Positions 31,819-40,886 of a stretch of DNA of 64,000 nucleotides are shown here, in pieces (positions within the stretch are counted from its first letter, which is position 1; every line of letters begins with the position of its first letter). The notes below the pieces were generated by a model. It did not search any database, was not told the origin of the DNA, and saw nothing but the letters and a program-made list of their open reading frames with translations. Source of the stretch: Azophilus sp965247035 (lineage in GTDB: Bacteria; Pseudomonadota; Gammaproteobacteria; Pseudomonadales; Azotimanducaceae); assembly GCA_965247035.1 (NCBI GenBank), contig CBDFGJ010000003.1:806001-870000 (forward strand), written 5' to 3'. The position numbers and the translations under genes are program-made.

Positions 31819-33105
31819 TTACGCGGATGATTGGCTGAAAACCGGCCAGGTATCCACTATTTCGCCCTCATCGTACACGGCGATATCCCCAAACTGCAGA
31901 AAAACAAACTCACTCTGGTTGGGTCGCAGGAAAACCCAGTCATCGGCTTGCAGACTGATTGCCTCCGACCCGTTATACATCTCCTGGTTGGTGGAACGGC
32001 CAAACAGCGGATTGAGGGTCAAACCGGCCGGTGATTCGGGAGTTGCCTTCCAGAAGCCGCCGTAGGTAAAAAAGGTCTTGGCGCGGTTGGGGTTCCACAT
32101 CGCCATCAACTGGCCGATGCCGTCTACACCGGCAATTTCGGTGTGATCCAGCGCCTTGATTACCGGCGAGGCGATAAAGGCCGCCGGCTGGTGGTCGGCC
32201 AGCGTGGGAATATCAAAGTCGACAGGTTTTACCAGGCAGGAGCCGGCCGACATCTCGTTGTGGGGATACTCACCCTCCAGGTAATACTGGTAGGTGGGGC
32301 TGCCCGCCGCGTTCAGCGTCAAATCATCCAGCTTGCGCCCAAGCACCTGCTGGGCCACCGCCAGCTTCTCTGAGTAAATCATCATGGATTTATCGCGCTG
32401 CGCCAGTTTGTTGCCTGGCACTTTAGCCACGTGGGGCTCGTAACCCATCAGTCCGGCAAAGGTCAACGCCGGGTCTGCCTCGATTATAGCCAGCATTTCG
32501 GCCAGCTCGCTGTCTTCCTGGACACCACCGCGATGCAAACCCACGTCCAACTCAATGTTGATGAGCATGGATACACCCAACTGCTGCGCCAACTGTTGGT
32601 ACTGGCGCAAGCGCTGCAGCGTGTCGATCAGCCACTGCAATTGCCTGGCGGCGTCGAAACCCTGACCATCATAAGCCTTATAGAAATTGGCAGTGGCGGC
32701 CACCGGCATGGGCTTGCCCAACAGCACATCAGACTGCGGCAACTGTCTGGCTACCTGGTTAATAAAAGGCTGGTGAAACAACATGAGTCGATTGGTATCG
32801 GCGCCGGCCATGACTGTTTCCAATAAGGGCAGCGATGGCAGCGACTTGGCCACCGCCCGAAAAGCATATTTGTCGCCGATATTGTTTTTCAGCACCCCAA
32901 TATTTTCTTGCAGCTTGGCCTTGTCAATTACCAGAGTCGGATGGGCCAGCCCCGCCCTGTGCAGGGCGTCGCTCAACTGCTGGAAATACGATGTGTGATT
33001 AGCACCAATATCGCGGGGCCTCACAAAACCCGCGGTGCCAATGGCACCCAGTGCGAGCCCACCCAGTAACAGGTTGCGGCGGGGCTTATCCACTGACGTG
33101 GGCAT
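31819..33105 (-). CDS. DSD1-family PLP enzyme, Tat-exported
   Basis: A twin-arginine signal (RRNLLLGGLALGAIGTAGF) precedes an alanine-racemase-type barrel with the PLP lysine in FRAVAKSLPSL, then NIELDVGLHRGG. A C-terminal domain follows (GGFWKATPESPAGLTLNPLF), as in D-threonine aldolase and D-serine dehydratase-like proteins. It probably acts on a beta-hydroxy D-amino acid in the periplasm. The length (428) is normal and the gene is intact. An AraC-type regulator gene, broken by a stop, lies upstream on the same strand. Confidence 0.85.
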   Translation of the reverse strand: MPTSVDKPRRNLLLGGLALGAIGTAGFVRPRDIGANHTSYFQQLSDALHRAGLAHPTLVIDKAKLQENIGVLKNNIGDKYAFRAVAKSLPSLPLLETVMAGADTNRLMLFHQPFINQVARQLPQSDVLLGKPMPVAATANFYKAYDGQGFDAARQLQWLIDTLQRLRQYQQLAQQLGVSMLINIELDVGLHRGGVQEDSELAEMLAIIEADPALTFAGLMGYEPHVAKVPGNKLAQRDKSMMIYSEKLAVAQQVLGRKLDDLTLNAAGSPTYQYYLEGEYPHNEMSAGSCLVKPVDFDIPTLADHQPAAFIASPVIKALDHTEIAGVDGIGQLMAMWNPNRAKTFFTYGGFWKATPESPAGLTLNPLFGRSTNQEMYNGSEAISLQADDWVFLRPNQSEFVFLQFGDIAVYDEGEIVDTWPVFSQSSA

Positions 33106-33202
33106 ACCGTTTTCCTCTATGGGCTAAGTTCAGTGCCGGATAATACTACAACGTATTTACGAAACTGACGCATAGAAAATTGGAGAGGATAATCAATCCA
33201 CC

Positions 33203-34234
33203 CTATATTTTTGATCTATAGGCTCTGGGTGTCTTACCGGTCCAGCGCTTGAAGGCATGAATAAAACTTGCCGGCTCGCCATACCCCAGCCGCTGGGTAA
33301 TTTGCTCCACTGTTAGGTTTGTTGTCTCGAGGTAGTGTGTCGCCTTGCGGCTAAGCTCATCTGAAAGTAAGTCCTGGTAGCGGGAACCTTCTACATTTAG
33401 CTTGCGCCTGACGGTGCGAGAGGTGGTATTAAACTGATTGGCAATATCTTTCAGGTTGGGAATGGTATTTTCACTATTGCGAATTACCTGCCGTATTTTT
33501 TCAGCGTAGCCTGCTGGCCCAAAGGCCTCGAGTTTTTCAGCCTCACATTGCTCTTCAAAAAGCTTGCGAGCCAGGCTATTGGCTTGAGGCAAGGTCTGAC
33601 GCAGATATTTTTGGTCAAACTGGAACTCGTTACAGGGCATGGAGAAGTTAACCGGGCAACCATACAACGCCTGGTAACTTTCGACTGTTGTTGGACACTC
33701 AAAATTAAAATTAATTATTTTTGCAGTTTTACCCACCAGGGTGCGTGGGAACATATCCCTGGTTGATACCAGCGCAAAGGAAAAATCCCGCTCTATGTAA
33801 AAGCGCCTCAGTTCCCCCAGATCGTACCGGTCCTTAAACCGCAGCACTGCCATACCGTTGGCCTTGAAAAACGAGATATCAAAATGCGTATTGGACAGGC
33901 ACAGGTATCGAAGGAAGATTTCAATGGCATCACTTACCTTCTTGCTGGAGGCAACGGCCAGGCCGAGGCTACCAAAGGCGTTTAATCAATAGCACTGCCC
34001 GGCATGAAAGCCTATATCGGGATCGTCAATCGTGCTTAACATAGCCTGAACAAAATCTACCTCTTGTTGCAGCGATATTTTTGCCTTGGGGTCCTCTAGC
34101 ACCACGGGGTTGATAGCTGCTGTTTTGAGCAGCGGCAAGGCCGAACAGCCGTGCTCTTCTACCAGTTTTGCCAACAGTGAAACAGTGACAATAGATTGCG
34201 GGATCTTAACTGCTGCGATGTCGGGAAGTACCAC
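33203..34234 (-). pseudogene. AraC-family regulator with one in-frame stop
   Basis: The full 344-codon frame reads as an OruR/ArgR-like AraC regulator: an N-terminal ligand-binding domain (DIGFHAGQCY, then LNAFGSLGLAVASS) and a C-terminal HTH (IANQFNTTSRTVRRKLNVEG, RLGYGEPASFIHAFKRWTGK, TPRAYR). A single TGA at 33986-33988 interrupts it; the frame is unchanged on both sides. The lesion is consistent with CGA or TGG to TGA. It is divergent from the glycerol/ether-lipid operon, which it probably controlled. Confidence 0.8.
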
Positions 34235-34371
34235 CGTGCTCTCCAGGAATTTGCCAGGAAACAGGACCGGATGTCCGAAATTATCAATTATACGACCGCT
34301 TGAACCCTAAAATAAAGCTGCTGATTCCACTACACTAGCCGTCACATTCATGCACAAACAAAGAGATCAAT

Positions 34372-35970
34372 ATGCAAAGCTGGAATGGTTGGGGCGACGA
34401 GAAGAACGATCTGGATTTTGAACTAAGTGCAGGCTCACGCCGCTTTATAGAGCAGCGTATCGGTACGTCCGTCCCGCTCACAGATGCCACGCTGGAGGAT
34501 GCGCTGCGTTCGGTGCCTGCCTCCCGCTCACCGGAACACGCCTTGATAAGCACCGATGCAGAAGACCGTTTGCGGCACTGCCGGGGACAAAGTATTCCCG
34601 ACTGGTTGGCCAAGCGCAGCGGTGATTTTGGCATTTTCCCCGATGGTGTGGCCTGCCCCGATAGCAGTGAAGATGTGCAGGAAATCCTGGCCTTCGCCCA
34701 GCACAAAAACCTGGTAGTAATTCCCTATGGCGGCGGCACTTCGGTGTGTGGCCATATTACTCCCGAGGCAGGCGACCGGCCGGTGATTACCGTGGCCATG
34801 AGCCGCATGAACAAATTGATGGCGCTGGATAAACAGAGCCAAATCGCCACTTTGGGTGCCGGCACCATGGGCCCTGAAGTAGAGGCGCAATTAGCCAAAG
34901 AAGGCTACACTCTGGGGCACTACCCCCAGTCTTGGGAGCTGTCCACAGTGGGTGGCTGGGTGGCCAGCCGTTCCAGTGGACAACAGTCCTTGCGCTATGG
35001 GCGCATCGAGAAAATGTTTGCCGGCGGCCGTATCGAAACCCTGCAGGGTACGCTGTATATACCCACTTTCCCTGCCTCCGCCGCCGGTCCGGATGTTCGC
35101 GAAATGTTTATGGGCAGCGAGGGGCGCATGGGCATTATTACCGAGGTGAAGGTTCGGGTTATGCCTATCGCTGAGCAGGAGGCTTTTTACGTGGCCTTTT
35201 TCCCCTGCTGGGAGGTGGGCATGCAAGCCACCCGGGAAATCATCCAGAGCGGCATGCAACTGTCCATGATGCGCTTGAGCAATGCCCGGGAAACCGAAAC
35301 CCATTTGAAGCTGGCGGGACACGAGCGGGGGGTGAACCTGCTGGAACGGTATCTGAAAATGCGCGGCGCCGGGAAGGGCAAAACCATGTTCACCTTTGGC
35401 GTGACCGGGAGCAAAGGTCAATGTAAATCGGCGCTAAAATTAACGCGCAAGCTGATTGGCAAACACCGCGGTGTATTTACCGGTTCCTATATGGGCAATC
35501 ACTGGGAACACAGCCGTTTTCGCTCACCCTACCTGCGCCACGGTTTATGGGATATCGGTGTGATCGTCGACACCATGGAAACCTGCCTGGACTGGTCCAG
35601 CCTGCCGGCGGCCGTAGAGGACATGGAAAGCTCTATCGCCGATGTCTTACGTGCCGACAATGAAAATGTCCACGTGTTTACCCACCTGTCACATTTCTAC
35701 GGGCAGGGTTGCAGCGTGTATTCTACCTTTCTGTTTCGTGCCGGGCGCAACTATGAACAGACCATGCGGCGCTGGGAGAAACTGAAAGCAGCGGGGGCCG
35801 AGGCCATCGTCCGCAACGGCGGCACCATCAGTCACCAGCACGGTGTGGGCACAGATCACGCGCCTTACCTGCCGGCAGAAAAGGGCAAACTGGGCATAAA
35901 GGCTATTGAAAGGTTGTGCCAGATGTTCGACCCGGATGGCCGCATGAATCCCGGCAAACTGGTTCCATAG
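34372..35970 (+). CDS. FAD-linked oxidase, alkyl-DHAP-synthase-like
   Basis: A VAO-family flavoprotein. The FAD-binding part has VVIPYGGGTSVCGHI and the typical AGPS segment WELSTVGGWVASRSSGQQSL. The substrate side has the His loop GGTISHQHGVGTDHAPYL, where AGPS has three consecutive His and this protein has His-Gln-His. The 532-residue length fits. It opens an operon with GlpD-like and FGGY-kinase genes, so the substrate is probably a glycerol- or DHAP-linked compound. True ether-lipid synthesis is possible but the altered loop makes it uncertain. Confidence 0.8.
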   Translation: MQSWNGWGDEKNDLDFELSAGSRRFIEQRIGTSVPLTDATLEDALRSVPASRSPEHALISTDAEDRLRHCRGQSIPDWLAKRSGDFGIFPDGVACPDSSEDVQEILAFAQHKNLVVIPYGGGTSVCGHITPEAGDRPVITVAMSRMNKLMALDKQSQIATLGAGTMGPEVEAQLAKEGYTLGHYPQSWELSTVGGWVASRSSGQQSLRYGRIEKMFAGGRIETLQGTLYIPTFPASAAGPDVREMFMGSEGRMGIITEVKVRVMPIAEQEAFYVAFFPCWEVGMQATREIIQSGMQLSMMRLSNARETETHLKLAGHERGVNLLERYLKMRGAGKGKTMFTFGVTGSKGQCKSALKLTRKLIGKHRGVFTGSYMGNHWEHSRFRSPYLRHGLWDIGVIVDTMETCLDWSSLPAAVEDMESSIADVLRADNENVHVFTHLSHFYGQGCSVYSTFLFRAGRNYEQTMRRWEKLKAAGAEAIVRNGGTISHQHGVGTDHAPYLPAEKGKLGIKAIERLCQMFDPDGRMNPGKLVP

Positions 35971-35999
35971 GGCGCCCTTTATATCCCCGGTAGAGATTA

Positions 36000-37625
36000 A
36001 TGATGAATACTACACAGACCTCCTTCACCGATAGAAATGCACTCTGGCAACAGCTCAAACAGGAACCCGACAAACACTGGGATGTAGTCATCGTCGGGGG
36101 CGGCATCATCGGCGCCGGTGTGTTGCGCGAAGCAGCGCGTCGCGGCCTCAAGGCACTACTTATTGAGCAGCGAGATTTTGCCTGGGGCACCTCCAGTCGT
36201 TCATCCAAGATGGTGCACGGTGGGCTGCGCTACATCTCCCAGGGTGACATCAAGTTAACCCGGCACTCGGTACGCGAACGCGAGCGCCTATTAAAAGAAG
36301 CATCCGGCTTGATCGAGCGGATTGGCTATTACTTTTTGTTACGCAAGGGCAAGTTCCCCGGTCGCTGGGCGATGGGCCTGGTACTCACTGTCTACGACAA
36401 GCTGGCGGGCATTAAAGATCACTTCTACGTCAATAAGGAAACGGTTAGCAAAGAGTTTCCCGGCATTCGCAGCGACGACCTGATAGGCGCCAGTTACTAC
36501 ACCGACAGCACCGTTGACGATGCACGCCTGGTGCTGAGAGTGCTGCAGGAAGCCATCCAGGCCGGCGGCCAGGTGATGAATTATGTGCACGCTAAAGACT
36601 TACTCAAGGCAGATAGTGCTGACAATAGTGGCCAGGTGCGTGGGCTTGTGGTAGAAGACGTGGCCTCACTTAACGGCGGGCAAAGCAGCGAGCAACTGCA
36701 GCTCAATGCGTCGGTTGTCATCAATGCCACTGGCGCTTGGGCCGACCGCCTGCGCAGCGAGGTCATTGATGAAAAACGCATACGTCCCCTGCGCGGCAGC
36801 CATCTAATATTTTCCCGCCAACAACTGCCGGTCGAGGCGGCGCTGACGCTGTTTCATCCCGAGGACAAACGCCCGGTATTTATATTCCCCTGGGAGGGCG
36901 CCACCCTGATTGGCACCACTGATTTCGATCACCAGGATGATCTGGATAACGAGGCCAGTATCACCCAGGTAGAAGTTGAGTATTTGATGCGAATTCTCCA
37001 TGACTATTTCCCCGACAGCAGACTGGCGGTTGAGGATATTATCTCCAGCTATTCTGGCATACGCCCGGTAATTGGTTCGGACACCAATAAAGACCCCTCC
37101 AAAGAGCGCCGCGATACTGCCGTGTGGGCGGAGCAGGGCCTGGTGACGGTGAGCGGCGGCAAGCTAACTACTTTCCGCCTAACCGCAATTGATGCCCTTA
37201 ACGCCGCGCAGGCCTGGCTGGAACAGCGCGAGCCTGCCGAAAACGGCGACCAGGTTTTTACTGTGCCCGATTCACAGGCCACCCGGGGTAGCTGGTTAAG
37301 CCGTATGAACGGGCGCTATGGCAACAACGCCATACATCTGCTTGCCAACGCTCACGAGGGAGAGCAGGATTTAATCGGCGAGACCAAGTTTTGCCTGGCC
37401 GAGTGTCGCTGGGCCGCCGAGCATGAGTCGGTAGTGCACCTGGACGACATACTGTTGCGGCGCACCCGTCTGGGCCTGTTGCTGAAAAATGGTGCTGAGG
37501 AGTTATTTCCAAGTGTGGAAAAAATTTGCCGGCAGGTACTGGGCTGGGACAACATAAAGTGGCAACAGGAAGTGTCACGTTACCGCGTTATCTGGCGGCA
37601 ACACTATAGTCTGCCACCAGGCTAG
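36000..37625 (+). CDS. glpD: Glycerol-3-phosphate dehydrogenase (FAD, GlpD type)
   Basis: Oxidises glycerol-3-phosphate to DHAP and feeds electrons to quinone. The FAD fold VVIVGGGIIGAGVLREAARR and the family signature FAWGTSSRSSKMVHGGLRYI are present, with PLRGSHLIFSR and SGGKLTTFRLTAIDALN later. The 541-residue protein has the C-terminal helical domain. It starts 29 bases after the oxidase gene and ends eight bases before the kinase gene, in one operon. Confidence 0.9.
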   Translation: MMNTTQTSFTDRNALWQQLKQEPDKHWDVVIVGGGIIGAGVLREAARRGLKALLIEQRDFAWGTSSRSSKMVHGGLRYISQGDIKLTRHSVRERERLLKEASGLIERIGYYFLLRKGKFPGRWAMGLVLTVYDKLAGIKDHFYVNKETVSKEFPGIRSDDLIGASYYTDSTVDDARLVLRVLQEAIQAGGQVMNYVHAKDLLKADSADNSGQVRGLVVEDVASLNGGQSSEQLQLNASVVINATGAWADRLRSEVIDEKRIRPLRGSHLIFSRQQLPVEAALTLFHPEDKRPVFIFPWEGATLIGTTDFDHQDDLDNEASITQVEVEYLMRILHDYFPDSRLAVEDIISSYSGIRPVIGSDTNKDPSKERRDTAVWAEQGLVTVSGGKLTTFRLTAIDALNAAQAWLEQREPAENGDQVFTVPDSQATRGSWLSRMNGRYGNNAIHLLANAHEGEQDLIGETKFCLAECRWAAEHESVVHLDDILLRRTRLGLLLKNGAEELFPSVEKICRQVLGWDNIKWQQEVSRYRVIWRQHYSLPPG

Positions 37626-37633
37626 AGATCGAG

Positions 37634-39196
37634 ATGAGCGACAATACGGATTACCTGCTCGCTATTGATAACGGCACCCAAAGTGTTCGTGCACTAGTCT
37701 TTGATCCAGATGGCCAATTGGTAGCGAAAAGCCAGGTTAAGATCGATGCCTACTTTTCCGCCGAACCCGGCTGGGCCGAACAGGAGCCTGAGTATTACTG
37801 GACCATGTTGTGCGAAGCCTGCCAGGAACTCTGGCCACAGCTGGACTTTCCCAAATCACAGATCAAGGCCGTTGCCTTAACCACCCAGCGCGCCACCATG
37901 ATTAATGTGGACCGCGAAGGCAACTCCCTGCGCCCGGCCTTTGTGTGGTTGGATCAACGGGCACAGCATGAACTGGACACCTTGAATCCAGTGTGGAGAG
38001 CGCTATTTGCGCTGGCCGGTGAAAGCTCGACGGTGCAGTATTTTCGCTCCCAGGCGGAAGCCAACTGGATCAAACATCAGCAGCCAGAAATCTGGCAACA
38101 AACCCACAAGTACTTGTTACTGTCCGGTTATCACAGCTATAAGCTGACCGGTGAATTTGTCGATTCGGTGTCCAGCCAGGTCGGCTATCTGCCCTTTGAT
38201 TTTAGACGCCACACCTGGAGTCGCAGCTGGGACTGGAGGTGGCAGGCACTGTGCCTGCGTTCGGAAATGCTGCCCAGGCTGGTACCCAGCGGCTCTGAAC
38301 TGGGAAAAATTACCGAACAGGCCACTCTGGAAACCGGTATTCCCGCCGGCCTGTCCTTAATCTCCGCCGGCGCCGACAAGGCCTGTGAAGTACTGGGTTC
38401 TGGTTGTCTCACACCGGATATGGGCAGCCTCAGCTACGGCACCACCGCCACCTATAACACCACCAACAGCAAATATGTGGAGGCTGTACGCCACACCCCA
38501 CCCTACCCGGCGGCCATGCCCAATACCTACAATACCGAGGTCATTGTGCAACGAGGCTACTGGATGGTGAGCTGGTTTAAGGAAGAGTTCGGCCTGCAGG
38601 AGCGGCAACTGGCCAGCGAAAAAGGCATTGCAACAGAAGTGTTGTTTGATGAATTACTCAAGCAGGTCCCGGCCGGCTCTATGGGATTGGTGATACAGCC
38701 CTACTGGAATCCAGGCATACGCACCCCCGGCCCGGAGGCCAAGGGGGCAATGATTGGGTTTGGCGATGTGCACACGCGCGCGCATATCTACCGCGCCATT
38801 ATCGAAGGTATTGCCTACGCCCTGCGCGAGGGCAAGGAATTATCGGAGCAGAAATCGGGCGTTAAAATGACCAGCCTCAAGGTGTCTGGTGGCGGCTCAC
38901 AAAGTGACGAAGCCATGCAAATTACCGCCGATATTTTCGGCGTTACCGCCCAGCGCCCTCACACCTTTGAGACTTCCGGTTTGGGCGCGGCAATCAATGC
39001 CGCCGTGGGAGCGGGGCTGTACCCCGATTACCGGGCCGCCCTGGATCGCATGGTGCACCGGGGCGATAAGTTTACCCCCATTGCCCAGCACCAGCAGCTC
39101 TACGATCAGCTCTATCACGAGGTGTATCAGAAAATGTATGGCAAGCTCAGCCCCTTATATAAGGCCATTCGCAGCATTACCGGGTATCCTAATTAG
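37634..39196 (+). CDS. FGGY-family carbohydrate kinase
   Basis: An ATP-dependent sugar or polyol kinase. The N-terminal phosphate loop LLAIDNGTQSVRALVFD, the middle VALTTQRATMINVDREGNSL and the C-terminal adenosine motif LKVSGGGSQSDEAMQITADI are all present in a 520-residue protein. Sequence features and operon context (GlpD) suggest glycerol or a related polyol, but it is not canonical GlpK. Its end overlaps by eight bases with the convergent CoA-binding gene. Confidence 0.85.
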   Translation: MSDNTDYLLAIDNGTQSVRALVFDPDGQLVAKSQVKIDAYFSAEPGWAEQEPEYYWTMLCEACQELWPQLDFPKSQIKAVALTTQRATMINVDREGNSLRPAFVWLDQRAQHELDTLNPVWRALFALAGESSTVQYFRSQAEANWIKHQQPEIWQQTHKYLLLSGYHSYKLTGEFVDSVSSQVGYLPFDFRRHTWSRSWDWRWQALCLRSEMLPRLVPSGSELGKITEQATLETGIPAGLSLISAGADKACEVLGSGCLTPDMGSLSYGTTATYNTTNSKYVEAVRHTPPYPAAMPNTYNTEVIVQRGYWMVSWFKEEFGLQERQLASEKGIATEVLFDELLKQVPAGSMGLVIQPYWNPGIRTPGPEAKGAMIGFGDVHTRAHIYRAIIEGIAYALREGKELSEQKSGVKMTSLKVSGGGSQSDEAMQITADIFGVTAQRPHTFETSGLGAAINAAVGAGLYPDYRAALDRMVHRGDKFTPIAQHQQLYDQLYHEVYQKMYGKLSPLYKAIRSITGYPN

Positions 39197-39626
39197 CGGG
39201 CATGGCCCCGGCCGCCTGCAATCTGGGCAGTTCAATGGCCGGGCATTTATCCATCACCACCACCAGGCCCGCTGCTTCTGCTCGCTGCGCCGCCTGATCG
39301 TCCACCACACCCAATTGCGTCCAGATGGCCCCGGCCTCAAGCTCAATCGCCTGTTCGACGATATCCGCCAGGTAGTGGGGCTGGCGAAACACATCAACCA
39401 TGTCTATGTGCACGGGAATATCTGACAGGCGACTGAACACCAGCTGGCCACAAATTTCACTGCCGGCCAGCCCCGGGTTGACCGGGTACACCTGGTAACC
39501 GGCCTGCAGCAAAAATGCCAACACCCGGTGACTGGGGCGCTCCACGTTAGCGCTGGCGCCGATCAGTGCAATGTTCTGGGTTGTCGCCAGCAAATTGGCA
39601 ATGTCCCGGTCGGTAGTAATTCGCAT
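39189..39626 (-). CDS. CoA-binding domain protein (YccU type)
   Basis: A single Rossmann-like CoA-binding domain (LATTQNIALIGASANVERPS, then RVLAFLLQAGYQVYPVNPG) with the late GAIWTQLGVVDDQAAQRAEA and MDKCPAIE. The length (145) is that of stand-alone YccU proteins, whose role is unsettled. It follows the hydratase gene by three bases on the same strand. Confidence 0.88.
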   Translation of the reverse strand: MRITTDRDIANLLATTQNIALIGASANVERPSHRVLAFLLQAGYQVYPVNPGLAGSEICGQLVFSRLSDIPVHIDMVDVFRQPHYLADIVEQAIELEAGAIWTQLGVVDDQAAQRAEAAGLVVVMDKCPAIELPRLQAAGAMPAN

Positions 39627-39629
39627 GGT

Positions 39630-40445
39630 TCAGGCATCGCCCCATTGCGGCGCTCTCTTTTCAAAGAAGGCCTTGATACCCTCATCTGAATCCGCACCAG
39701 TAAGGCCCTTGATCATTTCCTCACGGGCATAGTCAAACGCCTGCTCCACCGGCATATCTATTTGCTGATAGAAGGCCTGCTTGCCACCGCGAATACCCTG
39801 GGCTGATTTCGAGGCTATGCGCTGAGCCAATTGTTGTACCTCCGCATGCAGCTGCGACACCGCTACCGCGCGATTTATCAGCCCCATGCGCACTGCGTCC
39901 TCGGCCGAGAACATGTCGCCAGTCAGGGCCAACTCCATGGCGTGTTTGCGGTGCATATTGCGCCCAATGCCCACCAATGGCGTGGTGCAGAAGCTGCCGA
40001 TATTGACTCCCGGCGTACAAAAGTGGACCTCTTCACTGGCTATGGCCAAGTCACAGGCAGAAACCAGTTGGCAGCCGGCGGCGGTGGCCGTGCCCTGCAC
40101 GCAGGCTATCACGGCCTTGGGACAGCGCGTGATAGCCAGCATCATCCCGTTGCAGCCATTGAGAATATCCCGCAGATGTTCATCACGACTGGTATAAGCC
40201 TCCGGGATTGGCCCCGTCATTTCTGCCAGATCGTGGCCCGCAGAGAATACCGGCCCGGAGCCCGTCAGCACGATGACCCGCACCTGCGGGTTCTCGCTGG
40301 CGGCATCAATCTCCTGCGTGATCGCGGCGATCATGCTGCTGGACAGCGGGTTGCGTTGTTTGGGGCGATTGAGAGTGAGCCAACAGACGCCCTCGGATAT
40401 TTCGCTGAGAACGAAGAGGGTTTCGGTCGCTTGCAAGTTCAGCAT
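39630..40445 (-). CDS. Enoyl-CoA hydratase/isomerase, ECHDC3-like
   Basis: The crotonase fold is clear: GPVFSAGHDLAEM for the first oxyanion segment and GTATAAGCQLVSACDLAIAS followed by EEVHFCTPGVNIG for the second. The AAGCQL version, without the usual catalytic Glu, is that of ECHDC3 orthologues, so the reaction may differ from hydration. ATG 40445 (MLNLQATE) gives 271 residues; the longer frame to 40541 is not family-like. Confidence 0.88.
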   Translation of the reverse strand: MLNLQATETLFVLSEISEGVCWLTLNRPKQRNPLSSSMIAAITQEIDAASENPQVRVIVLTGSGPVFSAGHDLAEMTGPIPEAYTSRDEHLRDILNGCNGMMLAITRCPKAVIACVQGTATAAGCQLVSACDLAIASEEVHFCTPGVNIGSFCTTPLVGIGRNMHRKHAMELALTGDMFSAEDAVRMGLINRAVAVSQLHAEVQQLAQRIASKSAQGIRGGKQAFYQQIDMPVEQAFDYAREEMIKGLTGADSDEGIKAFFEKRAPQWGDA

Positions 40446-40618
40446 ATTATTAGTCTTCAGATGAGTGGTGAAACTACCACAAACCTTCATTTGGTAGCAC
40501 CCCATACCATCAGTCGCCGACCAAGCAGCAGAACAAACCATCCAGTATGAATCGCTGGTAGCAGAATTTGATACGACGGCGCGGCAGTTGTTGGATTTTC
40601 TCGACGTAGGCAGGGACG

Positions 40619-40795
40619 ATGTTTGATTTCTATATAGAGCATGAATACTGGTTCGCCGCCGCCCGGTTGGTGTTGGCCATGCCGGGCATGGGCGCTACCT
40701 TGCAGTTCAGGGATTTCGTTGCGGTATTTTTGCGACCCCGCTCCTTGCTAATCGGCTTGGTGATACAAATCCTGTTTGTGCCCGCCATTGTCTGA
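40619..40795 (+). pseudogene. Bile acid:sodium symporter-family fragment
   Basis: Fifty-eight codons (DFYIEHEYWFAAARLVLAMP, then GMGATLQFRDFVAVF and SLLIGLVIQILFVPAIV) match the first two membrane helices of the YfeH-like BASS family. A TGA stop follows. The residual frame continues only a few codons before a palindromic repeat, so the remaining eight or so helices are gone. Confidence 0.65.
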
Positions 40796-40856
40796 CTGGT
40801 AGGTATTGCCCAAATCTACATTCACGGCTATTTCAACAAAGCAGGCTACCATAGCC

Positions 40857-40882
40857 GGGGTCAGAGTCTAGACTCTGACCCC
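40857..40882. repeat. Perfect 26-base palindrome
   Basis: GGGGTCAGAGTCT is followed directly by its exact inverse complement. It lies four bases beyond the stop of the broken ilvE and after the symporter stub. Similar GGGGTCAGAG palindromes accompany REP-associated tyrosine transposases in gammaproteobacteria. It may also serve as a hairpin between convergent genes. Confidence 0.8.
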
Positions 40883-40886
40883 TCAC

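Noticed and set aside
33986..33988. Selenocysteine or programmed readthrough at the AraC TGA
   Set aside because: AraC regulators are not selenoproteins, and similar nonsense lesions occur in other dead genes of the window.
34528..35421. Long minus-strand frames opposite the AGPS-like gene
   Set aside because: They are high-GC shadow frames with no ribosome sites or domain patterns.
39831..40550. A 239-codon plus-strand frame opposite the hydratase
   Set aside because: It is antisense to a gene with all crotonase motifs, and its composition is His/Arg-rich as expected of a shadow.
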